Shown one piece after another: positions 44,154 through 53,774 of a stretch of DNA of 64,000 nt. The translations under genes and the position numbers were made by a program. This stretch comes from Protopterus annectens. Its lineage: Eukaryota > Chordata > Ceratodontiformes > Protopteridae. The number at the start of each line of letters is the position of its first letter. Position 1 is the stretch's first letter. The notes beneath the pieces were generated by a model. It ran no database searches, was not told the DNA's origin, and was given only the letters and a program-made list of their open reading frames with translations. The stretch covers positions 510,847,823 to 510,911,822 of the forward strand of contig NC_056745.1 of the NCBI RefSeq assembly GCF_019279795.1. The letters are read 5' to 3'.

Positions 44154-45992
44154 CTAGTTGTCTGCAAAAAGTGCTAGTTTTCCCCCCAGGGGGGCTGACA
44201 AAAGAGCTTTGTTTGGCCAGTTGAGGTGCAAGTCATTCAGTTTGCCTTCTGGTGGGTTGAGACCTGTCTTCTCTCCTCCTTTCTGGGTTGGAGTGCCCCA
44301 TTGGCGAGGTTTATACTGGGCTTGTGGTTGTCCTCTGCCCCTTGGGCGTCTGTATTTACCCCTCTGAGGTCTGTCAGTGGCTGGAAAGGACCAATTTTTT
44401 GTTGGCCAGTTTCTGCTGAAGAGAGAGGGTTGTACTTGTAGGAAGTCTTTGGCTGTCTGCATTGATTTCGCCTTATCTTCCATTTTCTTTAAAACTTCTT
44501 CTGCTTTAACTCCAAAAAGAACATCCTGCTGTAAGGGTGCATCCAGTAGTTTTGCTTTAACACGATCGGGTAGACTTTGTTCCTTTAACCAGGCATGCCT
44601 ACGTATAACTGATCCAGTGACAGCTGCTCTGCAGGAGGCCTCCAAAGAATCAAACCCACATTGTAAGGTATGTTTGCCCACCTGCTCGGTGATGTGCAAC
44701 AAATCCTGTACTTCTTTCAATTCAGATTGTTGAGGGAGGGAGATTATCTTTTGTTTTAACTGAGAGATTAGAAACTGCTGATACTTGAGCATATGAAATT
44801 GACAATTTAGTGCTCTCATAGCTAATGTGGCAGAGGGGTAAACATTTTCCCCCACCTGTCTAGTGCTTGAGTCCCTCTCAGAAGGTACTGGGTTTTTAGC
44901 CATGGAAGCCTTAGCCCCCTTGGGACCCTGGGAGATAGCCTCTGGGTCAGCTACTGGGCTTTTGTAAAGAAATTTGTGGGAATCAGGTACTCTGCAGTAT
45001 CTGTCAGGTTTAGCCGGAGCAGGAGGGAGAGAGTCTGGGTTGAAACTGGATTCTAAATAGACATCATCCACAATGTCCAAAACAGGTGGAATGGCTAGAG
45101 GGCTGTGTTGGGGGAGTAAAAGAAACTCTCTGAGCCTTTTCTTGGAATCAGAGTAATCCTGACCTTCCCAGTGAAAATGTTCCCTCATAGTGTGTAAAGT
45201 TTCCCCAAAAGAGTAGTCTTCAGGAGGGGAAGCTGAGGGAATAGAGTCCTCAGCATCAGAATCTTCATAAGGAGAGTAGGAATAGTCTTGGTCTTCAGAG
45301 GAATCCGAAGAAATAGACAGTTGCTCAGAAGAAGCAGGATCTTCCTCTTGTGAACCCCTGATGAGAGAAATCAAATCTTCAGCCATTTTGAGCATCTGTT
45401 TCTTAGGCATAGGGCCTTGAACAGGAGACTGAAGTGAAGACTTTTTAGTTTTAGAAGGAGTCTTAGACTTAGAAAACGTTTTGACTGTGAGAGTCGGTCT
45501 GAAAACGCCCTCAGAAACCGATGGCGTTTCAGAAGCACCAATGTCCTTAGAAGGTAAATCATCGGAAGGACCTGAAGTAAAAGGCTGTGTCGGCCTAGTA
45601 CATTCCGTCAAAATATCTGTAGCGGTCTCGGGTTCCATGACTGAGGTAGTCAGGGGCTGCGTCGGAGCCTCATTGATAACCGGAGAACCGGAGACCGGAT
45701 CAACCGAGGCCTCGGAATCGGGTTTAGGCCTTGGCTGTCGGTCCTTGTCCCTGCGCTTTTTGTGCACACTCGTAGTCGGTAGCTCCGACGGCATGTTATA
45801 GTTAAATTTTCTACCAAAATAGTGTTGTGCGAAATCAAATCGCCTTTTAATAGTGCGCTTATTAAACCTAGCACAAAAACGACAAGAAGTGACGTTGTGA
45901 TCAGATCCTAGGCAAGGAATGCAATAAGAATGAAAATCCTTATGAGGTATTTGCTTCCTACAAGAAATACAATTGTTAACTTTTTCTGACAT
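44154..45992 (-). CDS. DIRS-E Gag-like protein, apparently complete frame
   Basis: A 612-residue open frame starts MSEKVNNCISCRKQIPH. The first 60 residues contain three CxxC pairs (CISC, CIPC, CRFC) with histidines between, suggesting a zinc-binding module, followed by a basic KKRRDKDRQ stretch. A long Ser/Thr/Pro-rich middle leads to a conserved region with REHFHWEGQDYSDSKKRLRE, then SVIRRHAWLKEQSLP and a Gly/Arg/Gln-rich C-terminus (about residues 545-590) that could bind nucleic acid. The same layout is seen in DIRS-C and F. The role as structural RNA-binding protein is inferred from position. Confidence 0.78.
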   Translation of the reverse strand: MSEKVNNCISCRKQIPHKDFHSYCIPCLGSDHNVTSCRFCARFNKRTIKRRFDFAQHYFGRKFNYNMPSELPTTSVHKKRRDKDRQPRPKPDSEASVDPVSGSPVINEAPTQPLTTSVMEPETATDILTECTRPTQPFTSGPSDDLPSKDIGASETPSVSEGVFRPTLTVKTFSKSKTPSKTKKSSLQSPVQGPMPKKQMLKMAEDLISLIRGSQEEDPASSEQLSISSDSSEDQDYSYSPYEDSDAEDSIPSASPPEDYSFGETLHTMREHFHWEGQDYSDSKKRLREFLLLPQHSPLAIPPVLDIVDDVYLESSFNPDSLPPAPAKPDRYCRVPDSHKFLYKSPVADPEAISQGPKGAKASMAKNPVPSERDSSTRQVGENVYPSATLAMRALNCQFHMLKYQQFLISQLKQKIISLPQQSELKEVQDLLHITEQVGKHTLQCGFDSLEASCRAAVTGSVIRRHAWLKEQSLPDRVKAKLLDAPLQQDVLFGVKAEEVLKKMEDKAKSMQTAKDFLQVQPSLFSRNWPTKNWSFPATDRPQRGKYRRPRGRGQPQAQYKPRQWGTPTQKGGEKTGLNPPEGKLNDLHLNWPNKALLSAPLGGKLALFADN

Positions 45993-46094
45993 CGGTCTGA
46001 GGCAAGAAAAGTTTCCCCAACGGGGTACTTAGCTTTATAGAAGACTTCGGTCTGAAATTCGAATTCGACAATCTCAGGAGTCGGTCGACCGGCA

Positions 46095-46310
46095 CTTGCG
46101 AACTGCTTCTGCTTTGGGCACCGCGCGGCAAGAAAGACTGATGAAAATGGCGTCAGTTGCAGTATATGTACCCCTGGCGCACTGACGTCAGGGATGAGGT
46201 GACAGCAACCGACGTCGGACCAAGACTTTGGAAATCCGGCTGACTGCGCGACCGCCTGACGACAGGATAACCCAAGTGTGATGACTGCAGCAGGGTAACA
46301 CGATGAACAT
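46095..46310 (-). repeat. DIRS-E right inverted terminal repeat
   Basis: Inverted copy of the left repeat with about eight differences in 170 bases compared. TGACGTCA is at 46182-46189. It ends CACGATGAACAT, then L1-2 resumes. Confidence 0.88.
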
Positions 46311-47256
46311 CTAGGGGGATCCTAAGCAAAAAAAAAAAAAAAAAAAAACAGCACTGGTAGAGTTTTTAGCAGAATCTAGAACAGAAGCTGCTGTTAAAGG
46401 AAAAAATTACTAGAGCATAAAAATATTGCATGATAAGTAAAAGAATCAATTAGAGGACGTTAGAAAGGATTGGGAAGAGAGACTGGATAAGCAATTCAAA
46501 AAGAATAGGGATATATGTATGTCTCTGAAATATGCAACAAAGTCTAGAAGATTTAGGATCTTTGCTTGTAAGTGTTTACGTAACGTATTTTTATATCCCA
46601 TGTAGACTCCAAAGAATTTCCTCAGGTAGACAGCAAATATTGGAGGTGTGATGGGAAAGAAAGAAGTAATTGGGAACATATTTTCTGTGAGTGTAATGAG
46701 TTATTAGACTTTAGATTCCCTACAGACTACTCTGTCAGAGATACTGGCTGAGCAAATTGGTGTAAATAAGGAAATTATTTTTTGAGCCATGATACAGAAT
46801 CAGAATTGCCTAGACATATAGTAAGGCCTTGCTGAGGCTAATTTTGGTGGCTGCCAAAAAAGCAATTACTAGAAAATGGAAATCAAAGTCTAAACCAACT
46901 GTACTAGAAGTAGTGAATATAGTAAGAGACAGAAAACAACTGGGAATCAGGATATTTAGAAAAGGGTATGAGCAAATTACATACAAATAAATGGGAATTG
47001 TGGGAACAATACATACAGAGAAAGAATGAGGTTTAAAAGAAGGCAGGATTTGTATGAGCTACGTAATGTTTGACTGACAATGACTGGCTAGATTATAAGT
47101 GATGTATAATGTTTGCAACTAAAATTATATCAATATTTTGTGATATATAATGTTTGCAACTAAAATGATATCAATGTGGTTTATTTTCATTGATATAAAT
47201 GTGTGATTGCCTATGTCATACATGATAATTTAATAAAGATGTTTCTTGTTTAAAAA
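46311..47256 (+). mobile_element. L1-2, right part: ORF2 C-terminus and 3' UTR
   Basis: It resumes at the base after DIRS-E, matching the L1-1 empty site TAGGGGACTTC. It contains the ORF2 C-terminal motif KYWRCDGKE...HIFCEC (about 46630-46700) in decayed form, and then a 3' UTR with GATATCAATGTGG and AATTTAATAAAGATG before a weak A-rich end at about 47252. No matching target duplication with the 37075 end was found. Confidence 0.8.
46328..46348. repeat. Poly-A run inside L1-2
   Basis: 21 consecutive A. L1-1 has only a GAAAAACC at the same point (about 29540 on the minus strand), so this is an internal expansion and not a retroelement tail. Confidence 0.8.
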
Positions 47257-47540
47257 ACGTGGAATAAAATAGTCTTAACACAGTGGTAAGGATGGAAATT
47301 AATGATTATAATTACTTGATTGGTCAACAGAATTGGGATCGATACTGGCTCGATTTCTGTTTTCAGAACATACAAAATCTAAAAAAGACATAGCTGCAGT
47401 ACATACAAACCATGCAAATGACAAGAAATTATGAAAACACAACAATTAAGGATATCAACCAACTGCAAATTTAGATTGACTCTACTAGTGGTCTAAGAAT
47501 AACAGGCTGATATTACTTTGACTTCATTATGTATTAACTT
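47257..47540. other. Unassigned AT-rich sequence after L1-2
   Basis: No coding or repeat signal found. In particular, no continuation of DIRS-D or its right terminal repeat was seen here. Confidence 0.4.
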
Positions 47541-48150
47541 TTGGAAAAAAGGATGAAGGATTCCAAATGTAATCCTTGTGGAATACAGCAATGTTCTACA
47601 AGACTGTTTGTATTTAGACGGATGAAAGCACATTCTTCACAAAGCAAACTGACATTGTATATAAAGCTTCCAAAAGAACTGGTGAATGTATACAGTGATT
47701 CACAAACAAGCAAGTCTCTCAAGTCTTTCTGGATTACTTAAGGCAATAGTAAGATCTAAAATGGAACATGCAGCAATAGTACTGAACCCATATGTATCAG
47801 GTTAAACAGGAAGTTTGACACTGTAAAGATTCAGATATGCTTTCCAAAAAGAATCAAGGGATGTGAAAGTATAAATACAAGGCTAAACTAAGAATTCTTA
47901 TTCCATTCTCACCAAGTTAGAGAAGAAGCACTTTATGGTTTTCAAAGCATTCTGCAGATGCACTAGGTGTCAAATATGAACTTACTGTTGTGTAAGTAGG
48001 CTGCAAAAAACAGAATTATATAGAGTGGTTTACTGAAACAGATGTTAAAAAGTGAGTGTGAGAAACAGATAACATCAAAATTCTTAAACATGCTGACATG
48101 AGTGATGATAAAACTGTATGTTGATAACTGAACAGATGGGTAAAGTAATG
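47541..48150 (+). mobile_element. Decayed CR1-group LINE, RT C-terminal part
   Basis: Plus-strand translation near 47735-47810 reads AIVRSKMEHAAIVLNPYVSG, equivalent to the CR1 motif LIRPxLEYAAxVWxPYL. It is followed by a KRIKG segment (about 47850-47870; CR1 RRATKRIKGL) and HQVREEALYGFQSIL. Stops and frame changes are frequent. It is much older than the CR1 copy at 17705-21328. Confidence 0.5.
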
Positions 48151-49123
48151 CTGCTTAGCCTACATGGAATGCATGTATGTGTGTATATAACTCTGCCTCA
48201 CATAGAATACATTTTTCTCCACGTGAAATGATCACTGCCTTGATATACATCTAGATAATACACTATAAAGGCATGGAAAGAATCCATGTTTCAGTTACAG
48301 TAATAAAAGTGCCATAAAACACACACTTTAATAAAAAAACATGCAGCGGCTTATACAAAGGGTGATAAAGTCTACTACGACTTCTACTACACAACTCTTT
48401 TTCCTAGAAAGGTCAAAGTGAATAAATCAGAAATATTGGAAATTATTTTGGTTAGTATTGTTAGTTGCAAAAAGCTGTTACTAAAAATGGAAACAGAAAG
48501 ACTCCGCTGAGATAACTAAGGTTTATAAACTCACAATGAATCTAGCTAGGTGGGAAGAAGTAGAGTTAAGGACAGGATATATATACATGGCAAAGTGGAG
48601 CAGATGGTTAAATATTTTAGAGGGGTCAACTGTGACTTAGGTAAGAAAGAAGACTAACAGCACGTGAAAAGCATTGTTATAGTGACGTTGATTGAGAGGA
48701 ATCTTACTAAAAGGTGGTGGGTTGAGAGATATTTTATTACAATTCAAAGGGAACCTTTTTAGTAAGATGATGAGTTCTGCTGATTTACTATGTAGCTATG
48801 TTTATTATAAAGGAAGAATAATAACTACAGTTTATGCAGACAGGATACAGAAATGTCATGACAGTATTGTTTATTAATTTGTTAAAGATTAATAAATCTT
48901 TGTTTTTTTTGGGGGGGGTGTTCTTAAAGTTGTGTTTTTTGTGGGGCACTGCTCTTTATTGTAATGTTTTGTCTTTCTTCTGGTTGAATTGTTCCAGTGT
49001 TTTCTGGAAAAAAAAAACATTCCTAAAGAGGTGCATCTAGTAATTCATGTATCCTTTGCTTACAAATAGATAAATATAACCCGTAGCTCAGGCAATAAAA
49101 CAGGATTAAATAAACTTGGCTTT
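48151..49123. other. No recognisable feature
   Basis: AT-rich sequence with a T/G-rich patch near 48900-48920. No repeat ends or coding signal identified. Confidence 0.4.
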
Positions 49124-49525
49124 TTAAAACAGCTTGTATACCATTATACTGGTGTGGAAACAATTTTTAATTATACAGTCCATATGAAGTCTGCTAAACA
49201 ATTTACAGTCAACTAAATCAGCCCGTACTGTAATTACAAACATAAAGCCTTTAGTTAAACAATCATCGTGTATTAAAACAGCATCTGATAAATTTACAGT
49301 TTTAAAAGTATTAAAATCTTTGTCCATTGAACTACTTGCCTCTTGCTGTTCGCTTTGTGTTTGCATTCTTGATTGAATTGCTGGGAATGTTGCATCATCC
49401 AGGGGATGAGCTGCCATTTCTGCCCATGTCTGCATTCCCTGGTTGTTCCTTGGGTAAACTTGTCCAATCTTGTTTGCTCCTTTTGAAACCTCTGTAGATA
49501 ATGTCCTTGAAATTAACAGATTCAT
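49124..49525 (-). other. Unidentified 133-residue open frame
   Basis: Minus-strand open frame with ordinary, protein-like composition (for example SSSMDKDFNTFKTVNLSDAV and a Gln/Glu-rich SEQQEASSS segment). I recognise no domain. Upstream on the minus strand a pyrimidine-rich TTTTGCTATATTAG could be a splice acceptor, which would make this a candidate exon or 3' exon. A chance open frame or old transposon gene is equally possible. Confidence 0.2.
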
Positions 49526-49781
49526 TGGATAATCTCTAACTGGAAATTAAGAACTTTCCTAATATAGCAAAAGTGATTGATAAATAACCAAATTTTATTT
49601 ATACTTGGGAAAGACTCAGATTACAGAAACTCCTTATTACAAAGAATATTAAATGTGGCATGCTAAAATGTGGTTGTTGTCACCAATATTCTTATTAACA
49701 TATGGGGAAAGAAGTAACAATGATTAATGGAAAGAATGTGAGAATCCAAGGTCTTTTTTATAACCAGCTTCAAAAATATAA

Positions 49782-49790
49782 TTTATGTTA
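49782..49790 (+). repeat. MITE-2 candidate target-site duplication (left)
   Basis: TTTATGTTA, repeated exactly at 50113-50121. Confidence 0.5.
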
Positions 49791-50112
49791 ACTCAATCAT
49801 CTGATATAAACTTTTCGGAAATTCGAATTTCATATGGTTGAGACAATATATTCGACTTTGTGAAAACTCAAAGCATTTGTATGAATACCACAGTATAATG
49901 GGGAATGACGAATTTACCCTTTTCTTCATTGCTACAACTTTGGAGTTGGGGTATATAATTTGCAGGGGGTCTGTAGGGGGGGCAGGGAGGCTCATCTCCC
50001 TGCAAAAACATAGATTTATGTTTTGTTATGTCCAAGTTTTCAGAAACTCGAACATATGGTATCAACCACATAAAGTTTGAGTTTGGAAAACTCGATCTTC
50101 TGGCATAAACCC
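49791..50112. mobile_element. MITE-2: inverted-repeat element with GC-rich hairpin core
   Basis: Imperfect inverted arms (about 49805-49880 and 50030-50105) share ATATGGTTGA-like and GTGAAAACT-like blocks. The centre carries GCAGGGGGTCTGTAGGGG and GGCTCATCTCCCTGC, closely matching the core of MITE-1 at 27893-28227, while the arms are much less alike. It has no coding capacity. The flanking 9-base repeat suggests a cut-and-paste DNA transposon origin. Confidence 0.5.
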
Positions 50113-50121
50113 TTTATGTTA
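50113..50121 (+). repeat. MITE-2 candidate target-site duplication (right)
   Basis: TTTATGTTA, identical to 49782-49790. Confidence 0.5.
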
Positions 50122-50399
50122 CATTGTATACAAGTTGTTCATTTTATAAGTACAACACTGAAAAATGTATGGAAAAGAATTTATGAAAATATGTACATTG
50201 AAGAAAGGACACAAAAATGCTTTAGCTAAGCAAGTGTTAGTTTTTTTTTTTTTTTAAGAAAATGTAAACTTCCCTTTAGGGAAGGACAGTACAGAACTGT
50301 TGGATGAAAAAGCTTGTTGTTTGGAGGTATTTTTAAATGCAGTTTCTGGGGGTGGAATTAATGAGAAAGTCCAAATTTTATTTGAAGTCTAAACCTTTA

Positions 50400-50645
50400 A
50401 ACGTTAATTGATTATTTTGTAGTCCTGAGATGGCTATCTTGGGTGTATTTAAATTAATTACTTTTAAGAGTTGTCACCGGGAAAAGCTGAAAGACACAAC
50501 AACAACAACAACAACTTTTAAGAGTTGTCACAGTCTGATGATGTCCATATTTCGTAAGGGGCGAAAGTGCTTTTTGTGATTTATTTATTTTATTAAAGTA
50601 TGTGTTTTACAGCACTTTGATGACTTTTATTACTGGAATATACAG
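50400..50645 (+). mobile_element. Penelope-like terminal-repeat relic with hammerhead-like core
   Basis: CTGATGA (50535-50541) is followed by GTCC/GGGC (50543-50546 and 50559-50562) as stem II, then GAAA (50563-50566). GTGC (50567-50570) can pair with GCAC (50612-50615). This is the hammerhead ribozyme layout found in Penelope-like terminal repeats. A 17-base direct repeat starting CTTTTAAGAGTTGTCAC (50461-50477 and 50515-50531) and a (CAA)n run lie just upstream. No protein-coding part is present. Confidence 0.5.
50496..50514. repeat. (CAA)n microsatellite
   Basis: About six CAA units between the two 17-base direct repeats. Confidence 0.85.
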
Positions 50646-52765
50646 ATAATATACAGAAATGACACAGTCATTTCTGTCTGTGTGGCATATCTCCACAGTT
50701 TTGCCACCTCACTTCACCAAGTTAGGTAAGCACTGAATCTTTTCTTACTTACATTCTTTAGTCTTCCTGCCTCCTATAACTTACTATTAATTAAACTTCA
50801 GATTTCTGCCAAAGGAAAAAAACTTGGCAAGGTACTTGCACCTCTGCCTTCTTTCTCTTTCACTAAAGTTATAAAACAAATCTTAGTGGATCCAAAAGCA
50901 CATGAACTACTGCTAGAGAAACAGTCAGTTCTTTAAAAATTGGCAGTTCAAGCAAGAGAAAAAGAAAACGTGAAAATTCCAACTGACGGAATGAGTTTGT
51001 GAGGGCAAGACATTCTTACTCCTTAAAAATCAGCTTCTTAAAAAGTCACTATTAGTCAACAATATAAGAAATGTCTCAAAGTCTGTTGATTAAATGACAA
51101 ACAAAAATCAAAGTAAGTATCTGTATTCAAAGGTTTTCAAAGAGACCAGAGATTCTGAATACATTTATTCTAAAATTCAAAGTGAAGACAGCACACAGCG
51201 TTAAGGAAAGGGAAAAGCAATGAAATACATTAAATGGAAACAGTGCATTCTGGGAGGGAAAACCCTTAATTGAATAACAGTCATGTTAGTGTAGCAGTCC
51301 CTATCTAGCCACTTTAGCATAAAGCAACATGCACAATAACACTAATTAATTAATATGAACCAAGAGTACTGATACATACTGTATACAAGACCAAGACAGG
51401 TTAAATATGTTCTCAGTATCTAGCCATAGCAGTCCTTCTAAACACTGAACATTTAAGGAATGTAATAAACATGATGTTCAAAAATGTTCAAAAGACAATG
51501 TAAAAGTTTACGTGCATTTATTAAAGTACTATATACAAAAATAAAGGCTTAAAAGAGTACAGTAATATAATAACGTTGAGTATCTTTTATTTTTACTACT
51601 GTATTGTAAACATACAAAAACAGACAAATTCTCACACAGCTGTCAAGCAAAACAGTCAGGAACTACCCAATGGCTGGACCACTAAAATAGGAATGCTACT
51701 GTCCATCTATGAAATAATGATCACAGTTTAGCAATAAATACTGGGAATCAATAAAACCAGCTAAAGGTAAATACAGAGAGGCTTAACATCCAACAGAAAA
51801 GCTTTCCTTTCTTGGAGAAGATGTAGCAGACAAAGCTGACAAGAAAACAGTGTACAACAATCTTAAAAGGGAAGGGAATTAAAAGAGGAAAACTGGAAAA
51901 ACTGACATGTATTTGTAGCACTTTTTCTCAGGACTGGCATCATGCTAGAGCTAAAATAACTTCTGTTTTAGACAGCTGGTCAGTAACTCAAAGAAATATG
52001 CTGAGCACCATTTTGCATTAATTCATTCAGCTGGTGTTGACAAAGGGAGAATGGAGAGCACAAATCAGTCTAAATGTAGCACTCACCTCACATTTGATGA
52101 TTGGGGTGGTATGTGACACAATATATAACTAAAGGCCTTAGCACACAAACAATACAATGTAATAAATGGAGAAAGCCAGTATTTCTCTTTCCAAGTGGTA
52201 AAGTTCTTATATGCATCACAACATTCACTGGTGAGTTAGAAACAATATTATAAATGCAATATTCCATACTCATTTTATTTGATGCTTTATCATCAGTCAT
52301 ATACAATGACGTGTTTAAATAAAATGTTATAAAATACTTTAGAAACAATGCTAGTCTTACAAGAGTAATCAATGTAAGCATTTTTACTTCACCTGTAAAA
52401 GTGAACCTCACAGTAACTGGCACAAGAATGTGCATTTCTAGTGCTGTAAACATCTGTGGCACTCAGCTCTCACTATTGGAGGCTGGGAGTAAGCCCACCA
52501 TTGAACACCTAAAAAATGTTTCAGTCCAACTAAATATGTTATTTACACTGTATTAACTGAAGGACTACAAATACAAATTTTTCAACTCAAAATATTTATA
52601 ATTAATTATGAAAACCAGATTTTCATACATATCTTGTTTGATGTTCTACCATCAAATAAGATGGTTTAGAAATACTTTCCAGTTAGTGCAAGTCAATTCT
52701 CAATATACTGCTCAATGTGAATTCAGTACTTTTGATTTAATGCAAAAGCACTTAAGTCAGCTGAA
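50646..52765 (-). other. Probable 3' UTR and downstream flank of the host gene
   Basis: No transposon signal is recognised. Directly downstream (lower coordinates) of the host stop codon on the minus strand the sequence is AT-rich and without open frames of interest. A minus-strand AATAAA (TTTATT, near 51517) is one of several possible poly-A signals, so the 3' UTR could be about 1.2 kb. The extent is a guess. Confidence 0.3.
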
Positions 52766-52935
52766 TCAGGATTCTTTAATGTGGTCATCTTCTTCCATCC
52801 TCCTAATTTCATTTTTCAGAAAGTTGATGGTTTCTCGACTTGCTTTCAGTCTTTCTTTAAGATCCTGAATTTCAAGGCTAGTCTTTTTCTTGGCAGCTTC
52901 CAGTTTCTCCCTTGTTCTTATTTCTAGTTCTGCAA
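52766..52935 (-). CDS. Host gene, last coding exon of a coiled-coil protein
   Basis: On the minus strand a good splice acceptor (TTTCTTTCCAG) stands at 52936 onward. An open reading of 55 codons follows, beginning with the last two bases of a split codon: AELEIRTREKLEAAKKKTS, then LEIQDLKERLKASRETINFL, then KNEIRRMEEDDHIKES and a TGA stop at 52766-52768. Heptad spacing of Leu/Ile and the high Lys/Glu/Arg content indicate a coiled coil, as at the end of many centrosomal, ciliary or trafficking proteins. Unlike everything around it, the exon is free of breaks and has coding-like codon use. I do not recognise the gene. The next exon upstream must lie above 53000, so L1-3 and DIRS-F probably sit in its last intron. 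Confidence 0.7.
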
Positions 52936-53300
52936 CTGGAAAGAAACATTTAAAGTTACTATAGTAAAAAGCATTTCCAACACAATTAAGATGAATTCAT
53001 TTATTTTATTTTTGGTAACCAAGTTATTCATTGAGTAAGGCCCATTTTCAGTGACGTCTTAGTGAGAAACTTCTCCACAATGACACATGGGTTAATAAGA
53101 AATTAATAAATGTAAACATTGTGCAATTAGTTCATAAATAAACTTCTTATGAAAGCAGATAAGGTATACACTGAGGTGGCTGAAAACAAACAATAACATA
53201 ATGCAAGCCATAGTTTCAAGAGAAACTGAAATGTGAGGCACTAAGCAAACCGAAGACCATTCTGAATTATGCAACACGATCATAGCCTGCTTTAAATTAT
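52936..53300 (-). other. Start of the intron upstream of the host exon
   Basis: The acceptor and a polypyrimidine tract (CTTTAAATGTTTCTTTCCAG) lie at 52936-52956. Beyond that, no other exon or repeat is seen in this stretch. Confidence 0.4.
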
Positions 53301-53610
53301 TACTCTGTCCCTTCCATTTTCAATACTAGTTTCATACAGTTCAGGGTTGCAGGAAACCACAGCCTATCATGGTGATAAAAGGGTCATAACAGAGAAACCA
53401 ATCTTGGATGGGACACCAATGCACTGTAGGGCACACACATACTCAAAGACACTATACATATACCTAAGTCAGTTTAAAAGAGGCCAATTCTCCTAACCAC
53501 ATATCTTTGGAATGTGTGGGGAAAATGGAGAACTCAAAATGTCTCTATGCATGCCTTCATTTTATTTGCAAATTCTGCATTGAAGGACCCCAGCCAAGAA
53601 CCAAACTGAT
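53301..53610 (+). repeat. Decayed copy of a widespread vertebrate interspersed repeat
   Basis: The order CAGGGTTGCAGGAAACC, GGGACACCAATGCACTGTAG, GGGCACACACATACTCA, CCAATTCTCCTAACCACATA, CTTTGGAATGTGTGGGGAAA, then TTTGCAAATTCTGC resembles a repeat common in fish and other vertebrates. That repeat carries the phrases 'CAGGGCACACACA', 'CTTTGGACTGTGGGAGGAAA' and 'CATGCAAACTCC'. I recall the pattern but not its family name with certainty. The copy is old and clearly diverged. Confidence 0.5.
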
Positions 53611-53774
53611 GAAACAAAACACTATAAATAATATGAAAAGCATGGGGCGTATAAGAAAATACAGAAAAATTTCATAATAAGAACTAGGTACAAGGATTAA
53701 GAATGAAAGGATAATACAAGAGACTTCCAAGATGGCTGCACATTGAGTAACTGCTTAATTCTAGCCCTCCCACT

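Larger units (their letters stand above)
40944..46310 (-). mobile_element. DIRS-E: well preserved DIRS-type retrotransposon inserted in L1-2
   Basis: Terminal repeats at about 40944-41160 and 46095-46310 are about 95 per cent alike by eye. The internal complementary region is at about 41325-41415. L1 sequence aligned to the empty site in L1-1 (29556-29612, minus) is interrupted cleanly, with no target duplication. It carries a complete-looking Gag-like frame and long RT-RNase H and recombinase frames. It is broken, but with only about two or three breaks, so it is a fairly recent insertion. Confidence 0.9.

Noticed and set aside
46328-46348. Poly-A tail of a separate retroelement
   Set aside because: The L1 sequence is continuous on both sides when compared with L1-1, which has a short A run at that point; it is an expansion.
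50461-50531. CRISPR-like repeats (17-base repeat twice)
   Set aside because: Only two copies with a microsatellite between, in a vertebrate context beside a Penelope-like relic.
52088-52462. 124-residue minus-strand open frame downstream of the host exon
   Set aside because: Falls in the probable 3' UTR, with no splice acceptor or motif recognised.
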